From: Candidatus Nitrospira kreftii
Lineage (GTDB): Bacteria > Nitrospirota > Nitrospiria > Nitrospirales > Nitrospiraceae
Reading direction: 5' to 3'
NCBI GenBank assembly: GCA_014058405.1
Contig: CP047423.1
Location: 620,001-684,000, forward strand
DNA: 64,000 nucleotides
The notes under the pieces were generated by a model. It was not told the origin of the DNA, ran no database searches, and saw only the letters and a list, made by a program, of their open reading frames with translations. Made by a program: the position numbers and the translations under genes. Of this stretch, positions 1 through 7,681 are shown in pieces (the first letter of the stretch is position 1; the number at the start of each line of letters is the position of its first letter).

Positions 1-122
1 TGGCTGGTCCAGCATTTTAAGTTGTTCGGAAGCAGAGGCAAGGGGATTGTGTCGTCCCAGTAAGGTCAACGGCATATCGGTTCCAATCGGACGGAAAACA
101 TTTTCTCAGCACATGAGGGTCA

Positions 123-482
123 TCAACGCGCACGGGCGATCGTCATCAAGGCCGACTCGGAAAACCGTAACTCGCAGCAACCAAAATCTAGGGCTCGTCC
201 CTGGCCTTTTGCTAGAGCGCGTTGAATTTCTGGCGTCACTCTGTAACACACCTGTTTGCCGCACCGATGCCCTTCGACCAGGCCGGAATCTCGCAAAATG
301 CGGAGATGATGAGAGGCATGAGGCTGGGAGCAGCCGAGTTCTTGCACAAGATCCATCACGCATTTTTCACCGACGAGCAACGATTCTAGGATACGCAGTC
401 GAGTTTCATCGCCCAGCGCCTTGAGAACCAACGCGCATTGGCGCGGAGTGAGTACGTTGGCATTAAGAGCAGACCCCTTCAA
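123..482 (-). CDS. arsR: ArsR-family metalloid-responsive repressor
   Basis: Winged-helix repressor of 119 aa, expected to release DNA on binding As(III) or a similar thiophilic metalloid. The ArsR core runs from the helix around residues 20-36 (ALGDETRLRILESL) to the recognition helix SQPHASHHLRIL (52-63) and wing (67-82). Cys41 lies where classical ArsR has its first site cysteine, but the second cysteine of the CxC pair is absent. A C-terminal Cys102-Cys103 pair suggests a site like that of Acidithiobacillus ArsR; this is inference. The only plausible start is TTG at 482, preceded by GGAGG inside the end of the methyltransferase gene. Start and upstream stop overlap (TTGA), so the two genes should be translationally coupled. 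Confidence 0.88.
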   Translation of the reverse strand: MKGSALNANVLTPRQCALVLKALGDETRLRILESLLVGEKCVMDLVQELGCSQPHASHHLRILRDSGLVEGHRCGKQVCYRVTPEIQRALAKGQGRALDFGCCELRFSESALMTIARAR

Positions 483-1666
483 CAGCAGCCTCCGTCAGGG
501 GCACAGGTCACAGGCTCCCCGCTCACCCGTTCGCCGGCTCGATTTAAAATGGCGAAATGTGGCCGATACCCTTGAGCCTCCAGCACCGCCACCGTTTTTG
601 AGCAGATCTCCAGTGGTGCTCCTCGACGATAGAGGTGGTGATCATCGTCCTCAACTTCTAGAAATGGACCGGCCAGCGACGCATAATGGCCTTGCCATGT
701 GCAAGGAGCCTCCGCTGGTAAGACGGCGGTCCAGCGCGGATCGGTGTTGTCGAGTGGTACAGGCTCGGTAGTCAGGAGAAAGTGGTCGGTGATAGGAGGA
801 TAGCTCAACACGAGTACATCGTCAGTCGTGATGGGATGGGGGATACCACGGTGATAGGTCGTGCCCCGTTCATCGGTCACCCGACTGAAGGGGCCTCGAA
901 GCGTGGCGTATCGGAAGGGAGAGGCGGTCGCTGCAGAAGGCAGTTTATAACCGGTCAAGGTCACCGAAAAGAAATGGATGCCGTCGATGATGCGCCAGGG
1001 GGAAAATTTCGCCAGATGTAGGCCGAGAAAGCCGGCTGCAGTGATGCCGTTCATATAGTCGGAGAGGGTCAAGGCGCCGGACAAACAGTCTCCCCATTTC
1101 TCCGAATCGTGGACGAGATACTGGGGAACGGTTTGGTCAGAGACAATATCGGAGATGGTGAATCGCCCGCCGGGCTTGGCCACACGGTACATTTCGCGAA
1201 AGACCTTCCGCTTATCCGGAGCGAGATTGATGACGCAATTCGAGATGATCAGATCGATCGTGCCGTCCTCGACCGGCATGGCATCAGCCAAGCCTTTACG
1301 AAACTCGATATTTGACGCGAGATAGCCAAGATTTGTCGCGACAACCGGCGCGTTCTTTCGGGCGATTTCCAGCATCGCATCGGTCATATCGACGCCGATC
1401 ACATGTCCGGACGGGCCAACCAATCGCGCCGCTTCAAAACAATCAATACCGCCGCCCGATCCGATATCTAAAACGGTCTCGCCTGCCCGTACCGTCTTGA
1501 GCCCAGCCGGCGTGCCACAACCGTAGGAGATCTTGAGCACTTCTTCGGGGATGAAGGTCTGAAGGTGCCCCATGTCATAACTCGTGGGGCAACACATCTG
1601 TTCGCCGGTACTGGCGGCCTTGGCATAACGGTCGCTGACTTTTTTGGTGATTTCATCGATTGGCAT
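479..1666 (-). CDS. arsM: ArsM-type arsenite S-adenosylmethionine methyltransferase with duplicated C-terminal motif
   Basis: SAM-dependent methyltransferase of 395 aa that probably methylates trivalent arsenic. Motif I is VLDIGSGGGIDCF (65-77). Cys50 (YGCGTP), Cys144 (SNCVINL) and Cys194 (GDCLSG) have the spacing of the three As(III)-binding cysteines of characterised ArsM enzymes. A further Cys25-Cys26 lies near the N-terminus and the protein ends in Cys-Cys. Residues about 245-395 form an extra region with two copies of a Y-A-[TS]-L-x-G-P-F...RG motif. It is cotranscribed with the downstream ArsR gene, and a sigma70-type promoter lies 40-70 bases upstream. Alternative: a methyltransferase for another thiophilic metalloid. 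Confidence 0.85.
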   Translation of the reverse strand: MPIDEITKKVSDRYAKAASTGEQMCCPTSYDMGHLQTFIPEEVLKISYGCGTPAGLKTVRAGETVLDIGSGGGIDCFEAARLVGPSGHVIGVDMTDAMLEIARKNAPVVATNLGYLASNIEFRKGLADAMPVEDGTIDLIISNCVINLAPDKRKVFREMYRVAKPGGRFTISDIVSDQTVPQYLVHDSEKWGDCLSGALTLSDYMNGITAAGFLGLHLAKFSPWRIIDGIHFFSVTLTGYKLPSAATASPFRYATLRGPFSRVTDERGTTYHRGIPHPITTDDVLVLSYPPITDHFLLTTEPVPLDNTDPRWTAVLPAEAPCTWQGHYASLAGPFLEVEDDDHHLYRRGAPLEICSKTVAVLEAQGYRPHFAILNRAGERVSGEPVTCAPDGGCC

Positions 1667-1705
1667 AGCCGGCCTTCTTGTTCACGTAACCTATGGAGAT
1701 ACCTC

Positions 1706-1735
1706 TATGTATCAACACTCCCGAGTCGGGGTCAA
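1706..1735 (-). promoter_or_regulatory. Sigma70-type promoter of the arsM-arsR operon
   Basis: Read on the minus strand, TTGACC (1730-1735) and TACATA (1706-1711) are separated by 18 bases. The spacer contains the short dyad CCCGA-C-TCGGG, which could place a repressor between the -35 and -10 elements. The arsM start codon lies 40 bases downstream of the -10. Assigned from sequence only. Confidence 0.5.
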
Positions 1736-1775
1736 TCCCGTTCTTATTAGAGCGGTGGACAAACAATCTTCAATA

Positions 1776-1817
1776 TTACAGAAAGGAAACAACATGTTTC
1801 TGTAAGGTAGCTTACAG
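1776..1817. promoter_or_regulatory. Compound operator-like dyad (TTACAG/CTGTAA half-sites)
   Basis: Three half-sites form two overlapping palindromes. TTACAGAAA (1776-1784) is a perfect inverted repeat of TTTCTGTAA (1797-1805). CTGTAA (1800-1805) pairs with TTACAG (1812-1817) across a 6-base spacer. The second dyad recurs at 5416-5433 with an almost identical spacer. It lies about 130 bases upstream of arsM with no convincing gene on its right, so its target is not clear. ArsR is a candidate binder by proximity only. Confidence 0.5.
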
Positions 1818-2274
1818 TGACGAGATGCCCATTTAGTGTCATCGAAAGGCATAATGAGGAGTCGTTTGAAAAACGGGATTATTACAACAAGGCAGTTGAA
1901 AGAGAAGCTCTCCTCCTTTTTGAAGTCGGGTACGAGGAGCCTTTCTGCACGGCGATTGCTGCGGCACTCCTTTCAAAATGGCAGTGGGTGAATGACGACA
2001 CCGCTCCCGTCTCATGTGAGCGCGGATGAATCGGCATGCTAGCGCACGTCCGGTGAATCTATCCGTGATCTGGCTTACAAATCCGCCCAACCATTTTTCT
2101 TTGCCACTGGTGACGCCGTACTGCAATATTTGGTACCGCGGAAACAGAGATTCAGTGACCTTGCACCGGTTGTGGCATTGAGTGCGTAGTACGTGGTTCG
2201 ATAGAGAAAATCTTGTGTTGGCGGAGCGGAAACCGTCATACTGCTTGACGCCATGAATGAATGTGAGGCGGGAC

Positions 2275-3537
2275 ATGAGTCTTTTTGATAAAGACGTGCG
2301 TCCATCATCAACGGAGGATATGGGGCAGGAGGCTCGGATCGATCGGCGGACCTGGCTCACGGGTGCTGTTTCTTTGGTGGGGGCTACCGCCGCCGGCTTG
2401 CTCACTCCCGGCTTGATTCCAGCCGAAGAGGGGGAGAGCGTTCACCCCACCCACGTACCAGGCCGCAGACCCAGCCCATACGGAGTCCGCGCCCAAGGAG
2501 AAACGATTCAGCGCCTGCCCACGGCTACCCATTCACTGACGCCCCTTCACGCCCTGCACGGCATCATCACTCCGTCTGCACTGCATTTCGAGCGCCATCA
2601 TAACGGAGTGCCGAACATCAATCCCGACCGGCACCGACTCTTGATCCATGGTTTGGTCGACCGGCCACTGACATTTTCGATGAACGATCTCGTGCGCTTT
2701 CCATCCGTTACGCGAACCTTGTTCATCGAATGTTCCGGCAACTCCGGAAAAGAGTGGAAAGGGCCGACGGGAACAACCGTTCAAGAGACACACGGGTTGA
2801 TGAGCACGAGCGAATGGACCGGCGTACCGCTTGTGACCCTGTTGTCTGAAGCGGGCATGAACCCGACCGCATACTGGATTCTGGCTGAAGGCAGCGATGC
2901 CGCAGCGATGACGCGGAGCCTGCCGTTGGCGGAGGTGTTGAACGATGCGCTGCTCTGCTACGCGCAAAACGGTGAGGCGCTCAGGCCGGAGCAGGGATAT
3001 CCCCTCCGGCTCGTGATTCCAGGTTGGGAAGGCAATACTTGTATCAAGTGGATCAGACGATTGAAGCTTGGTACGGCGCCGTTCATGACTCGCGAAGAAA
3101 CCTCTCGCTATACCGACCTCATGCCGGACGGCACCGCTAAACAGTTTACGTTCGTGATGGAAGCCAAATCGGTGATCACAAGCCCGTCCGGTGGCCAACA
3201 GATCAAGCCGGGCTTCGTCGAGATTCGTGGATTGGCGTGGAGCGGGCGTGGAAAGATCGTCATGGCCGAGGTCAGCACGGACGGCGGGAAGTCCTGGCAC
3301 ACAGCTCAATTACAAGAGCCGGTGCTGTCGCAGTGTCACACGCGCTTTCGGTTCGGATGGCAGTGGAACGGAGATGAGACGATCATCCAAAGCCGCTGCA
3401 CAGATGAGACCGGCTCTGTTCAGCCGACCAGAGCGGCACTGGTCGCTGCACTAGGTGTCCATTCGTTTTACCATTACAATGCGATTCACAGTTGGAAAAT
3501 TGATCGACAAGGGAATGTGACCAATGCGCAGGTCTAG
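2275..3537 (+). CDS. Tat-exported sulfite dehydrogenase, molybdopterin subunit (SorA/SoxC type)
   Basis: Sulfite oxidase-family molybdoenzyme (420 aa) expected to oxidise sulfite to sulfate in the periplasm and pass electrons to the adjacent cytochrome c. A twin-arginine signal (DRRTWLTGA, then a hydrophobic stretch) lies at about residues 22-45. The Mo-ligating cysteine is in FIECSGNSGKEW. The dimerisation domain follows from about residue 285 and includes EIRGLAWSGRGKI. The ATG at 2275 is preferred over an in-frame ATG at 2257 because GAGGCGGG precedes it at correct spacing. It overlaps the cytochrome gene by 14 bases. SorA and SoxC cannot be told apart here; no other sox gene is nearby, which favours a stand-alone SorAB-like enzyme. 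Confidence 0.88.
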   Translation: MSLFDKDVRPSSTEDMGQEARIDRRTWLTGAVSLVGATAAGLLTPGLIPAEEGESVHPTHVPGRRPSPYGVRAQGETIQRLPTATHSLTPLHALHGIITPSALHFERHHNGVPNINPDRHRLLIHGLVDRPLTFSMNDLVRFPSVTRTLFIECSGNSGKEWKGPTGTTVQETHGLMSTSEWTGVPLVTLLSEAGMNPTAYWILAEGSDAAAMTRSLPLAEVLNDALLCYAQNGEALRPEQGYPLRLVIPGWEGNTCIKWIRRLKLGTAPFMTREETSRYTDLMPDGTAKQFTFVMEAKSVITSPSGGQQIKPGFVEIRGLAWSGRGKIVMAEVSTDGGKSWHTAQLQEPVLSQCHTRFRFGWQWNGDETIIQSRCTDETGSVQPTRAALVAALGVHSFYHYNAIHSWKIDRQGNVTNAQV

Positions 3538-4078
3538 ACCCGCAATGTCGATCATCCTGGCGCTGGGTCTGTTCCTGATGCCTATCGGGATTTCCACAGC
3601 GGAGGAAAGCCGCTACGGATTCGGGCAGCCGGCCACCGAGGCAGACATCAAGGCATGGAACATCGATGTTGCACCGAACGGAGTGGGGTTGCCACATGGT
3701 CGAGGAACAGTGCAGCAGGGGGCCAACCTTTACGCCACAAAGTGTGCCGCCTGCCATGGACCAACAGGAACGGAAGGGCCGAAAGATCGTTTGGTCGGCG
3801 GCCGGGGTTCGTTGGCCACGGAACACCCGATCAAGACCATCGGCAGTTACTGGCCCTATGCCACGACGTTGTACGACTACATCTTCCGCGCCATGCCATT
3901 CACCGCGCCGCAATCGCTCACGCCGGACGAAGTGTATAGCCTCGCCGCCTGGTTGCTGCACCAAAACAGTATCATTGAGAAGGATGCGGTGCTGGACGCC
4001 CGGACCCTTCCAACCATCCGGATGCCTAATCGCAATGGGTTCATTTCCGACTTGCGATCGGATGTGCCGATTCACTGA
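3524..4078 (+). CDS. Periplasmic c-type cytochrome, electron acceptor of the sulfite dehydrogenase
   Basis: Small monohaem cytochrome c (184 aa) with an N-terminal signal peptide ending near TAEES and one CAACH haem-binding site at about residues 79-83. Methionines in the C-terminal half (for example in FRAMPFTAP) could serve as the axial haem ligand. It is shorter than full SoxD, which has a second domain, and matches the N-terminal SoxD/SorB cytochrome arrangement. The reading frame starts inside the end of the dehydrogenase gene (14-base overlap), so the two are almost certainly coexpressed partners. Confidence 0.88.
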   Translation: MRRSRPAMSIILALGLFLMPIGISTAEESRYGFGQPATEADIKAWNIDVAPNGVGLPHGRGTVQQGANLYATKCAACHGPTGTEGPKDRLVGGRGSLATEHPIKTIGSYWPYATTLYDYIFRAMPFTAPQSLTPDEVYSLAAWLLHQNSIIEKDAVLDARTLPTIRMPNRNGFISDLRSDVPIH

Positions 4079-4111
4079 TGGGTGAGTCGGGCATGTCGGC
4101 TTTGCTTCCGA

Positions 4112-4879
4112 TCACTCCGACTTCTTCCTGAAGACGATATCTCCGTAGTAGGCTTCTGCCGATTCACCGGTATTGTCGGTATCCGTCATGATGGCGACAC
4201 CGGACATCATGGGCGGCTCTGCTCCAAATGCGCGTTTGTAGTCTTCGTAGACGTTGCGCTCTTCCGTCATCCAGGTGTTGACCTTCGTCGGCCCGCTTTC
4301 CACCACGATCATGTGCACCTGTTCGGTGTAGGGGTTGGGTACTGCCGTTCCCACCGGCGCCCGACTCTCCCAGATGTAATTCAGGGCGCCGAGGGGCGGA
4401 TAGCGCCCGTAGATGAGTTTGGCTGCTTCGTACTTCGCCTTGCCGAAGAGGCCCACTTTCGCACTGTCGTACTGAAAGGTGACGTAGATGCGGGCCGGAT
4501 AATCATCGCCGTCCTTCTTCGCCACATTGCCGGCTTTGAAGATGTTCGAGACTTTCCACTGCCATTGGATGATGGGATACTCCTTCGGATCGATCAAGGT
4601 TTCTTTCGTATAGCCTGAAGAGGAAGCCTGACTGACGGCCTTGACGACCACACGATCACCGTCTTTCACGAGATCGTAGGTCGTCTGTTGTGGAATTTTC
4701 GGAAATGTCAGCGGTTTCCAGCCGTCCGGCCAGGGTCCACCCGCAGCAGCGGTCGAAAAGGGACCAACCTCTATGGTGGCCGAGGATTGGGCTTGCAGCC
4801 GGTTCGGATCACCAAGGATCATTCCTACCAACATGCACGCTGCGAGACCGACGATCACAGAAGAAATAGATGGTGCCAT
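4112..4879 (-). CDS. Exported DUF3047 protein
   Basis: Protein of 255 aa with a signal peptide (hydrophobic from about residue 5 to 22, cleavage near LQAQS). The body matches DUF3047: an N-terminal beta-sandwich-like part, the segment IQWQWKVSN, and a C-terminal stretch ending YYGDIVFRKK. The family is usually periplasmic and its function is unknown. The start at 4879 is chosen because AAGGA precedes it at about 9 bases; an upstream in-frame ATG at 4915 has no ribosome-binding site. It converges on the cytochrome gene with a 33-base gap and no clear terminator. Confidence 0.8.
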   Translation of the reverse strand: MAPSISSVIVGLAACMLVGMILGDPNRLQAQSSATIEVGPFSTAAAGGPWPDGWKPLTFPKIPQQTTYDLVKDGDRVVVKAVSQASSSGYTKETLIDPKEYPIIQWQWKVSNIFKAGNVAKKDGDDYPARIYVTFQYDSAKVGLFGKAKYEAAKLIYGRYPPLGALNYIWESRAPVGTAVPNPYTEQVHMIVVESGPTKVNTWMTEERNVYEDYKRAFGAEPPMMSGVAIMTDTDNTGESAEAYYGDIVFRKKSE

Positions 4880-5148
4880 AGGCTGAATCCTTTTCAAGTT
4901 ATGACGATGAAACATCGTGGTTTATGATACCGGAAGAACTTCGGCGAGCAATTCGTGCTCCGTGACGTTTCGTACGGGGCTTACGACCTAGTATGCCTTT
5001 ACCAGCGTCGCATTCAACGTGTTCGCCAGGTTTATCTTGGCCGGACCCATGGCTTCTTCTCCGACCGGTGAAGCGAATCCCTGAGTCAACACTTGTGAGT
5101 GTCTGACAAGGCGAGATCCGGCCTCTCCTAACGCCGGGGAATACCATC

Positions 5149-5385
5149 TCAACCTGGTTGGAGCAAGCACCAACGCTTCACCCAGTGCCGGGTTCTCTCG
5201 AAAACGGTCGGGACACCGTTGATAGCGATCGCTGGTAAAGCCTTAAAGCCCATCGCCTTCACGTCATCATCCTGTACTGCCACGGTCCATCTGGGATAGG
5301 CTGCCTCAACATCCTTCGCAAGTTGCAAGATCGATGGTTCTGATAAGCACCCATCGTGGAAGTAGAAATCCACTCGCTTCATGCG
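5149..5385 (-). CDS. Small thioredoxin/glutaredoxin-like protein
   Basis: Protein of about 78 aa with a thioredoxin-fold look: beta strand VDFYFHDGC, a single active-site-position cysteine followed by Leu-Ser-Glu (no CxxC), then a cis-proline loop FKALPAIAINGVPTV. Related small proteins often sit beside metal or thiol stress genes; that link is inferred. A TTG start at 5409 is possible in the same frame. The C-terminus (after VPTVFE) is odd: the neighbouring reading frame continues as NPALGEALVLA, which would fit the family too, so a frameshift near 5195 is possible. A promoter and a perfect dyad operator lie immediately upstream. Confidence 0.55.
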   Translation of the reverse strand, partial: RMKRVDFYFHDGCLSEPSILQLAKDVEAAYPRWTVAVQDDDVKAMGFKALPAIAINGVPTVFERTRHWVKRWCLLQPG

Positions 5386-5415
5386 AGAAGCATAGGCCAG
5401 TCGGTTCAAGGGAAT

Positions 5416-5433
5416 CTGTAAGCTACGTTACAG
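5416..5433. promoter_or_regulatory. Dyad operator CTGTAA-N6-TTACAG
   Basis: Perfect 6-base inverted repeat with a 6-base spacer, placed at the predicted transcription start of the thioredoxin-like gene, where a bound repressor would block transcription. The same dyad occurs at 1800-1817 beside the arsenic operon, with spacer GGTAGC there and GCTACG here. Confidence 0.6.
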
Positions 5434-5436
5434 GAG

Positions 5437-5465
5437 ATTAAAATTGCGATACCCTTCTTGGGCAA
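5437..5465 (-). promoter_or_regulatory. Sigma70-type promoter of the thioredoxin-like gene
   Basis: On the minus strand TTGCCC (5460-5465) and TTTAAT (5437-5442) are separated by 17 bases. The dyad operator lies directly downstream of the -10, supporting a regulated promoter. Confidence 0.5.
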
Positions 5466-5674
5466 CCGCAAGGGACAGGAATCTGAAACGTGTTTGAAGC
5501 AGCAGCTTCCTCCATCCACCAGATGTCGATTTGGCAGTGTGGGTCTGCTCTTGAATGGGAAGGACTGGGGTGGCGGAGTCCGAACTTGGTGAGCTTGGTA
5601 TAGTCTATCCGCTCTTCCTGCCGCGCAAACACAGAGTGCCTGCTTTTACCGCAGCTGCTATACGACCTCACGCC

Positions 5675-5935
5675 TCATTGGAGAGGGGGGAGTTGAATAA
5701 CCCTCCCGTCCTTGAGGGATTGCACCAGGGCAAGGTCGAAGAACAGTTTACGTAGATTGGATTGCAGGTCAGCAAACGAGTTTCCTTCCGCCCAGAAGTC
5801 GGGGTGCGTTCGTAGACAGCCGAGCCACCGCTCCTCATCCTCCAAGAAGTGGTAGGTCACTTCTTGTATGGAAAACTCATCCGAACGACCCATCGTCGGA
5901 AAATCGTGCCGGTTTATGTGGCGCTGTAATGTCAT
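5675..5935 (-). CDS. HicB-like antitoxin-type protein
   Basis: About 86 aa. The segment from FLEDEERWLGCLRTHP through FADLQSNLRKLFFDLA follows the HicB N-terminal beta-beta-beta-alpha pattern (a sheet with W-x-G-x-L, an E-G-x-[ST] turn, then a helix rich in L and K). HicB antitoxins normally neutralise the HicA mRNA interferase. No intact hicA is adjacent. An ATG overlaps this gene's stop as ATGA, as in a coupled toxin gene, but that frame stops after six codons (MRREVV). The start is uncertain: GTG at 5950 and ATGs at 5935 and 5893 are possible, none with a good ribosome-binding site. Confidence 0.5.
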   Translation of the reverse strand: MTLQRHINRHDFPTMGRSDEFSIQEVTYHFLEDEERWLGCLRTHPDFWAEGNSFADLQSNLRKLFFDLALVQSLKDGRVIQLPPLQ

Positions 5936-6042
5936 ACTAAATTCGAACACACGATTGTCTTGTGGTCAAGGAACATGGGAAGCCAATACCATGGCCGATT
6001 CATGGTGGTGGCAACAAGTCGAGAACTGAAGGGTGGATGTAC

Positions 6043-6342
6043 TCAGCGATTGCTGATCATCGCGAAGAGGACCTGTTCGACTCGGGCTCGTCGCTTGATA
6101 TACGCAGCCGATACAGGACGAGACATCGTGGGGGTGAGACTGTGATGTCGATCGTGCTCTCCGGTCTGGCATTGGTCCTGCTCAGATTCTTGTGTTTGGC
6201 TCGAGAGTTCTTGGTGCAGTTGCCACAGTTTAACTTGGAGTTCTTCGAACGACTCCCCTTGGACTTCATACTCCGGGTAGCCCTCCAAGTAGCCACGCCA
6301 TCCGTTGTCGTCTTGCCAGAGGATGTATTTAGAGGAGCGCAT
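6043..6342 (-). CDS. HicB-like protein, possibly decayed at its C-terminus
   Basis: About 99 aa. Residues 1-45 (MRSSKYILWQDDNGW, then GYLEGYPEYEVQGESF and a helix) match the same HicB-like pattern as the gene at 5675-5935. After about residue 50 the protein becomes Gln/Ser/His-rich and no longer resembles the family, suggesting frameshift decay. No toxin partner is seen. No ribosome-binding site precedes the ATG at 6342. It may be an orphan or a pseudogene. Confidence 0.42.
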   Translation of the reverse strand: MRSSKYILWQDDNGWRGYLEGYPEYEVQGESFEELQVKLWQLHQELSSQTQESEQDQCQTGEHDRHHSLTPTMSRPVSAAYIKRRARVEQVLFAMISNR

Positions 6343-6945
6343 CAAGGAAAGTATAGCTGGAGTTTTATGAGGCGCAAGTGAAGAGGGAAAATGAACAGTA
6401 GGGGACGTCGATACGCGAGAAGATTTAATAAATCCCATTGGTTAAGCCATCAGCATATCTGTCAAAGCCATTCCGTTCGGCTCGAAAGAGTAGGATGAGT
6501 CAGGATCCGCAAAGTATTGGTAAACCGCTCGACGGAAGAATTAACCACCACTCATCAGGCTTCCATGGTTTCCGGCGCAGTGGTTGGACCTAACTACGAT
6601 GTTCCGTGATTCAGTTCACTGTACTTGCAAGAACACGGAGCATTTCCGGCTTGCTGTTTTTATCCTAACGCAGCAGGTGAATCTCACATGGCAGATCGAT
6701 GGATGGCTGCGCTGAGTCCATTTCTTGATGGCTTCCAAAAGAACCCGCTGCCTCCCCACTGATTGATGCGCGCAGAATTCGCAAGGAAGCTTATTTAGAA
6801 GGTCTTCAGGCTAATCGCTCGAAAATTGACGCGGTCACATTAGCGCAAAACAGTCGACAAGAACGATTTTGATCGCTACATTTCCCGAGAGACCTTCAAA
6901 ACTTTTCGATGTGCTACTTCAAGCCGTATAGGGAGGAGGCAAACG
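6343..6945. other. Intergenic region with possible gene debris
   Basis: About 600 bases without an intact gene. On the plus strand an open frame from 6729 to 6872 reads WLPKEPAASPLIDARR and onward but lacks any start codon, so it could be the tail of a broken gene. The last bases before 6946 carry the strong ribosome-binding site of the next gene. Nothing else recognisable. Confidence 0.4.
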
Positions 6946-7470
6946 ATGATGACGACCCACACGTCTACGGATGAACAGTTGAAGGACCAGGCGATTCGGC
7001 AAGCTTTGGCGGGCGACATTGCTGGAGCACGAGAAACGGTCAGCGGAGTGGCCGATCGGCGGTATCTCAGAGATGCCTGGCAAATGATGCTCTTTATCGA
7101 ATCTGAGCGAGGAAACGTGGAGTCTGTCAGGGATACGATTGTCTCCTGCCCGGATCCGTCCCTCTTGGCGAGTCACTTCTACCTTGAGCTTCCTCAAGTC
7201 TTTGTCAAGGCTGGAGATCGATCCGGGGCCATCGAGATCGCCAAGGCGATGGGCGATGCCGGCATCTTACCGCTTATCGGAATCGCCGCCCATCTCGCGC
7301 AGGACGGAGATGCTGCCGGGGTGCGAGAGGCGCTCTCTCATATCGATGATGAAGATTTGAGAACGATGATTCTGCGAAAGGTGAATGCCTATCAGCCAAA
7401 GAGCGAGCGACTCACCGTACGGGACCGGAGGGCGGACCAGGCTGCTCCATCCGGTTCGTTGGCAGCATAA
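6946..7470 (+). CDS. Helical-repeat protein of unknown function
   Basis: Protein of 174 aa, predicted all-alpha and cytoplasmic (no signal or membrane segment). It contains TPR-like helical pairs, for example ALAGDIAGARETVSGV and FVKAGDRSGAIEIAKAM, about 34-36 residues apart or multiples of that, typical of a protein-binding scaffold. GGAGG lies 7-8 bases before the ATG at 6946, so the start is secure. It stands alone, with decayed sequence on the left and recQ on the right. Function not recognised. Confidence 0.7.
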   Translation: MMTTHTSTDEQLKDQAIRQALAGDIAGARETVSGVADRRYLRDAWQMMLFIESERGNVESVRDTIVSCPDPSLLASHFYLELPQVFVKAGDRSGAIEIAKAMGDAGILPLIGIAAHLAQDGDAAGVREALSHIDDEDLRTMILRKVNAYQPKSERLTVRDRRADQAAPSGSLAA

Positions 7471-7601
7471 CCACTGTTGCAACGTAGCCCTCCGGTTCCA
7501 ATCGCTACTGCTATCTGCCTGCTTACGACGTCGCCCGAGGGCGTGACAACCTGTCAATCGACGTCGATGGCTTGAGCATCAATCGTGCACGTTCCGGTCG
7601 C

Positions 7602-7631
7602 TCGACTTGTTCGCAGGCAGTCGTCTATACT
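7602..7631 (+). promoter_or_regulatory. Candidate recQ promoter
   Basis: TCGACT (7602-7607) and TATACT (7626-7631) are separated by 18 bases. The element lies inside the N-terminal extension of the longest open frame, which argues that recQ starts further downstream, at GTG 7682. Confidence 0.35.
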
Positions 7632-7681
7632 TCGTTCACGTTCACCAGTACGACCACTCCATCATTCTGATTTACCTCCCC

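Larger units (their letters stand above)
1667..2274. other. Intergenic region without a convincing gene
   Basis: This 608-base stretch holds the arsM promoter and the compound dyad on its left. The rest (about 1820-2260) has only short open frames with no recognisable protein, no good ribosome-binding site and no family signature. It also carries the leader of the sulfite dehydrogenase gene. Confidence 0.5.

Noticed and set aside
1800-1817. SOS (LexA) box
   Set aside because: The half-sites CTGT and ACAG are 10 bases apart, not 8 as in the E. coli LexA box, and no SOS gene follows.
1817-2029. Plus-strand open frame of 70 codons right of the dyad
   Set aside because: No ribosome-binding site, the GTG start overlaps the dyad, and no protein family signature.
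1839-2405. Minus-strand open frame of 188 codons
   Set aside because: Runs into the sulfite dehydrogenase gene on the other strand and has no recognisable features.
5675-5701. Copy of the tmRNA 3' region (TTCAACTCCCC match) as a possible attachment site
   Set aside because: Only an 11-base match inside a gene, too short and far from the island.
5962-6381. Plus-strand open frame of 139 codons
   Set aside because: Opposite strand of the HicB-like gene, no family signature or ribosome-binding site.
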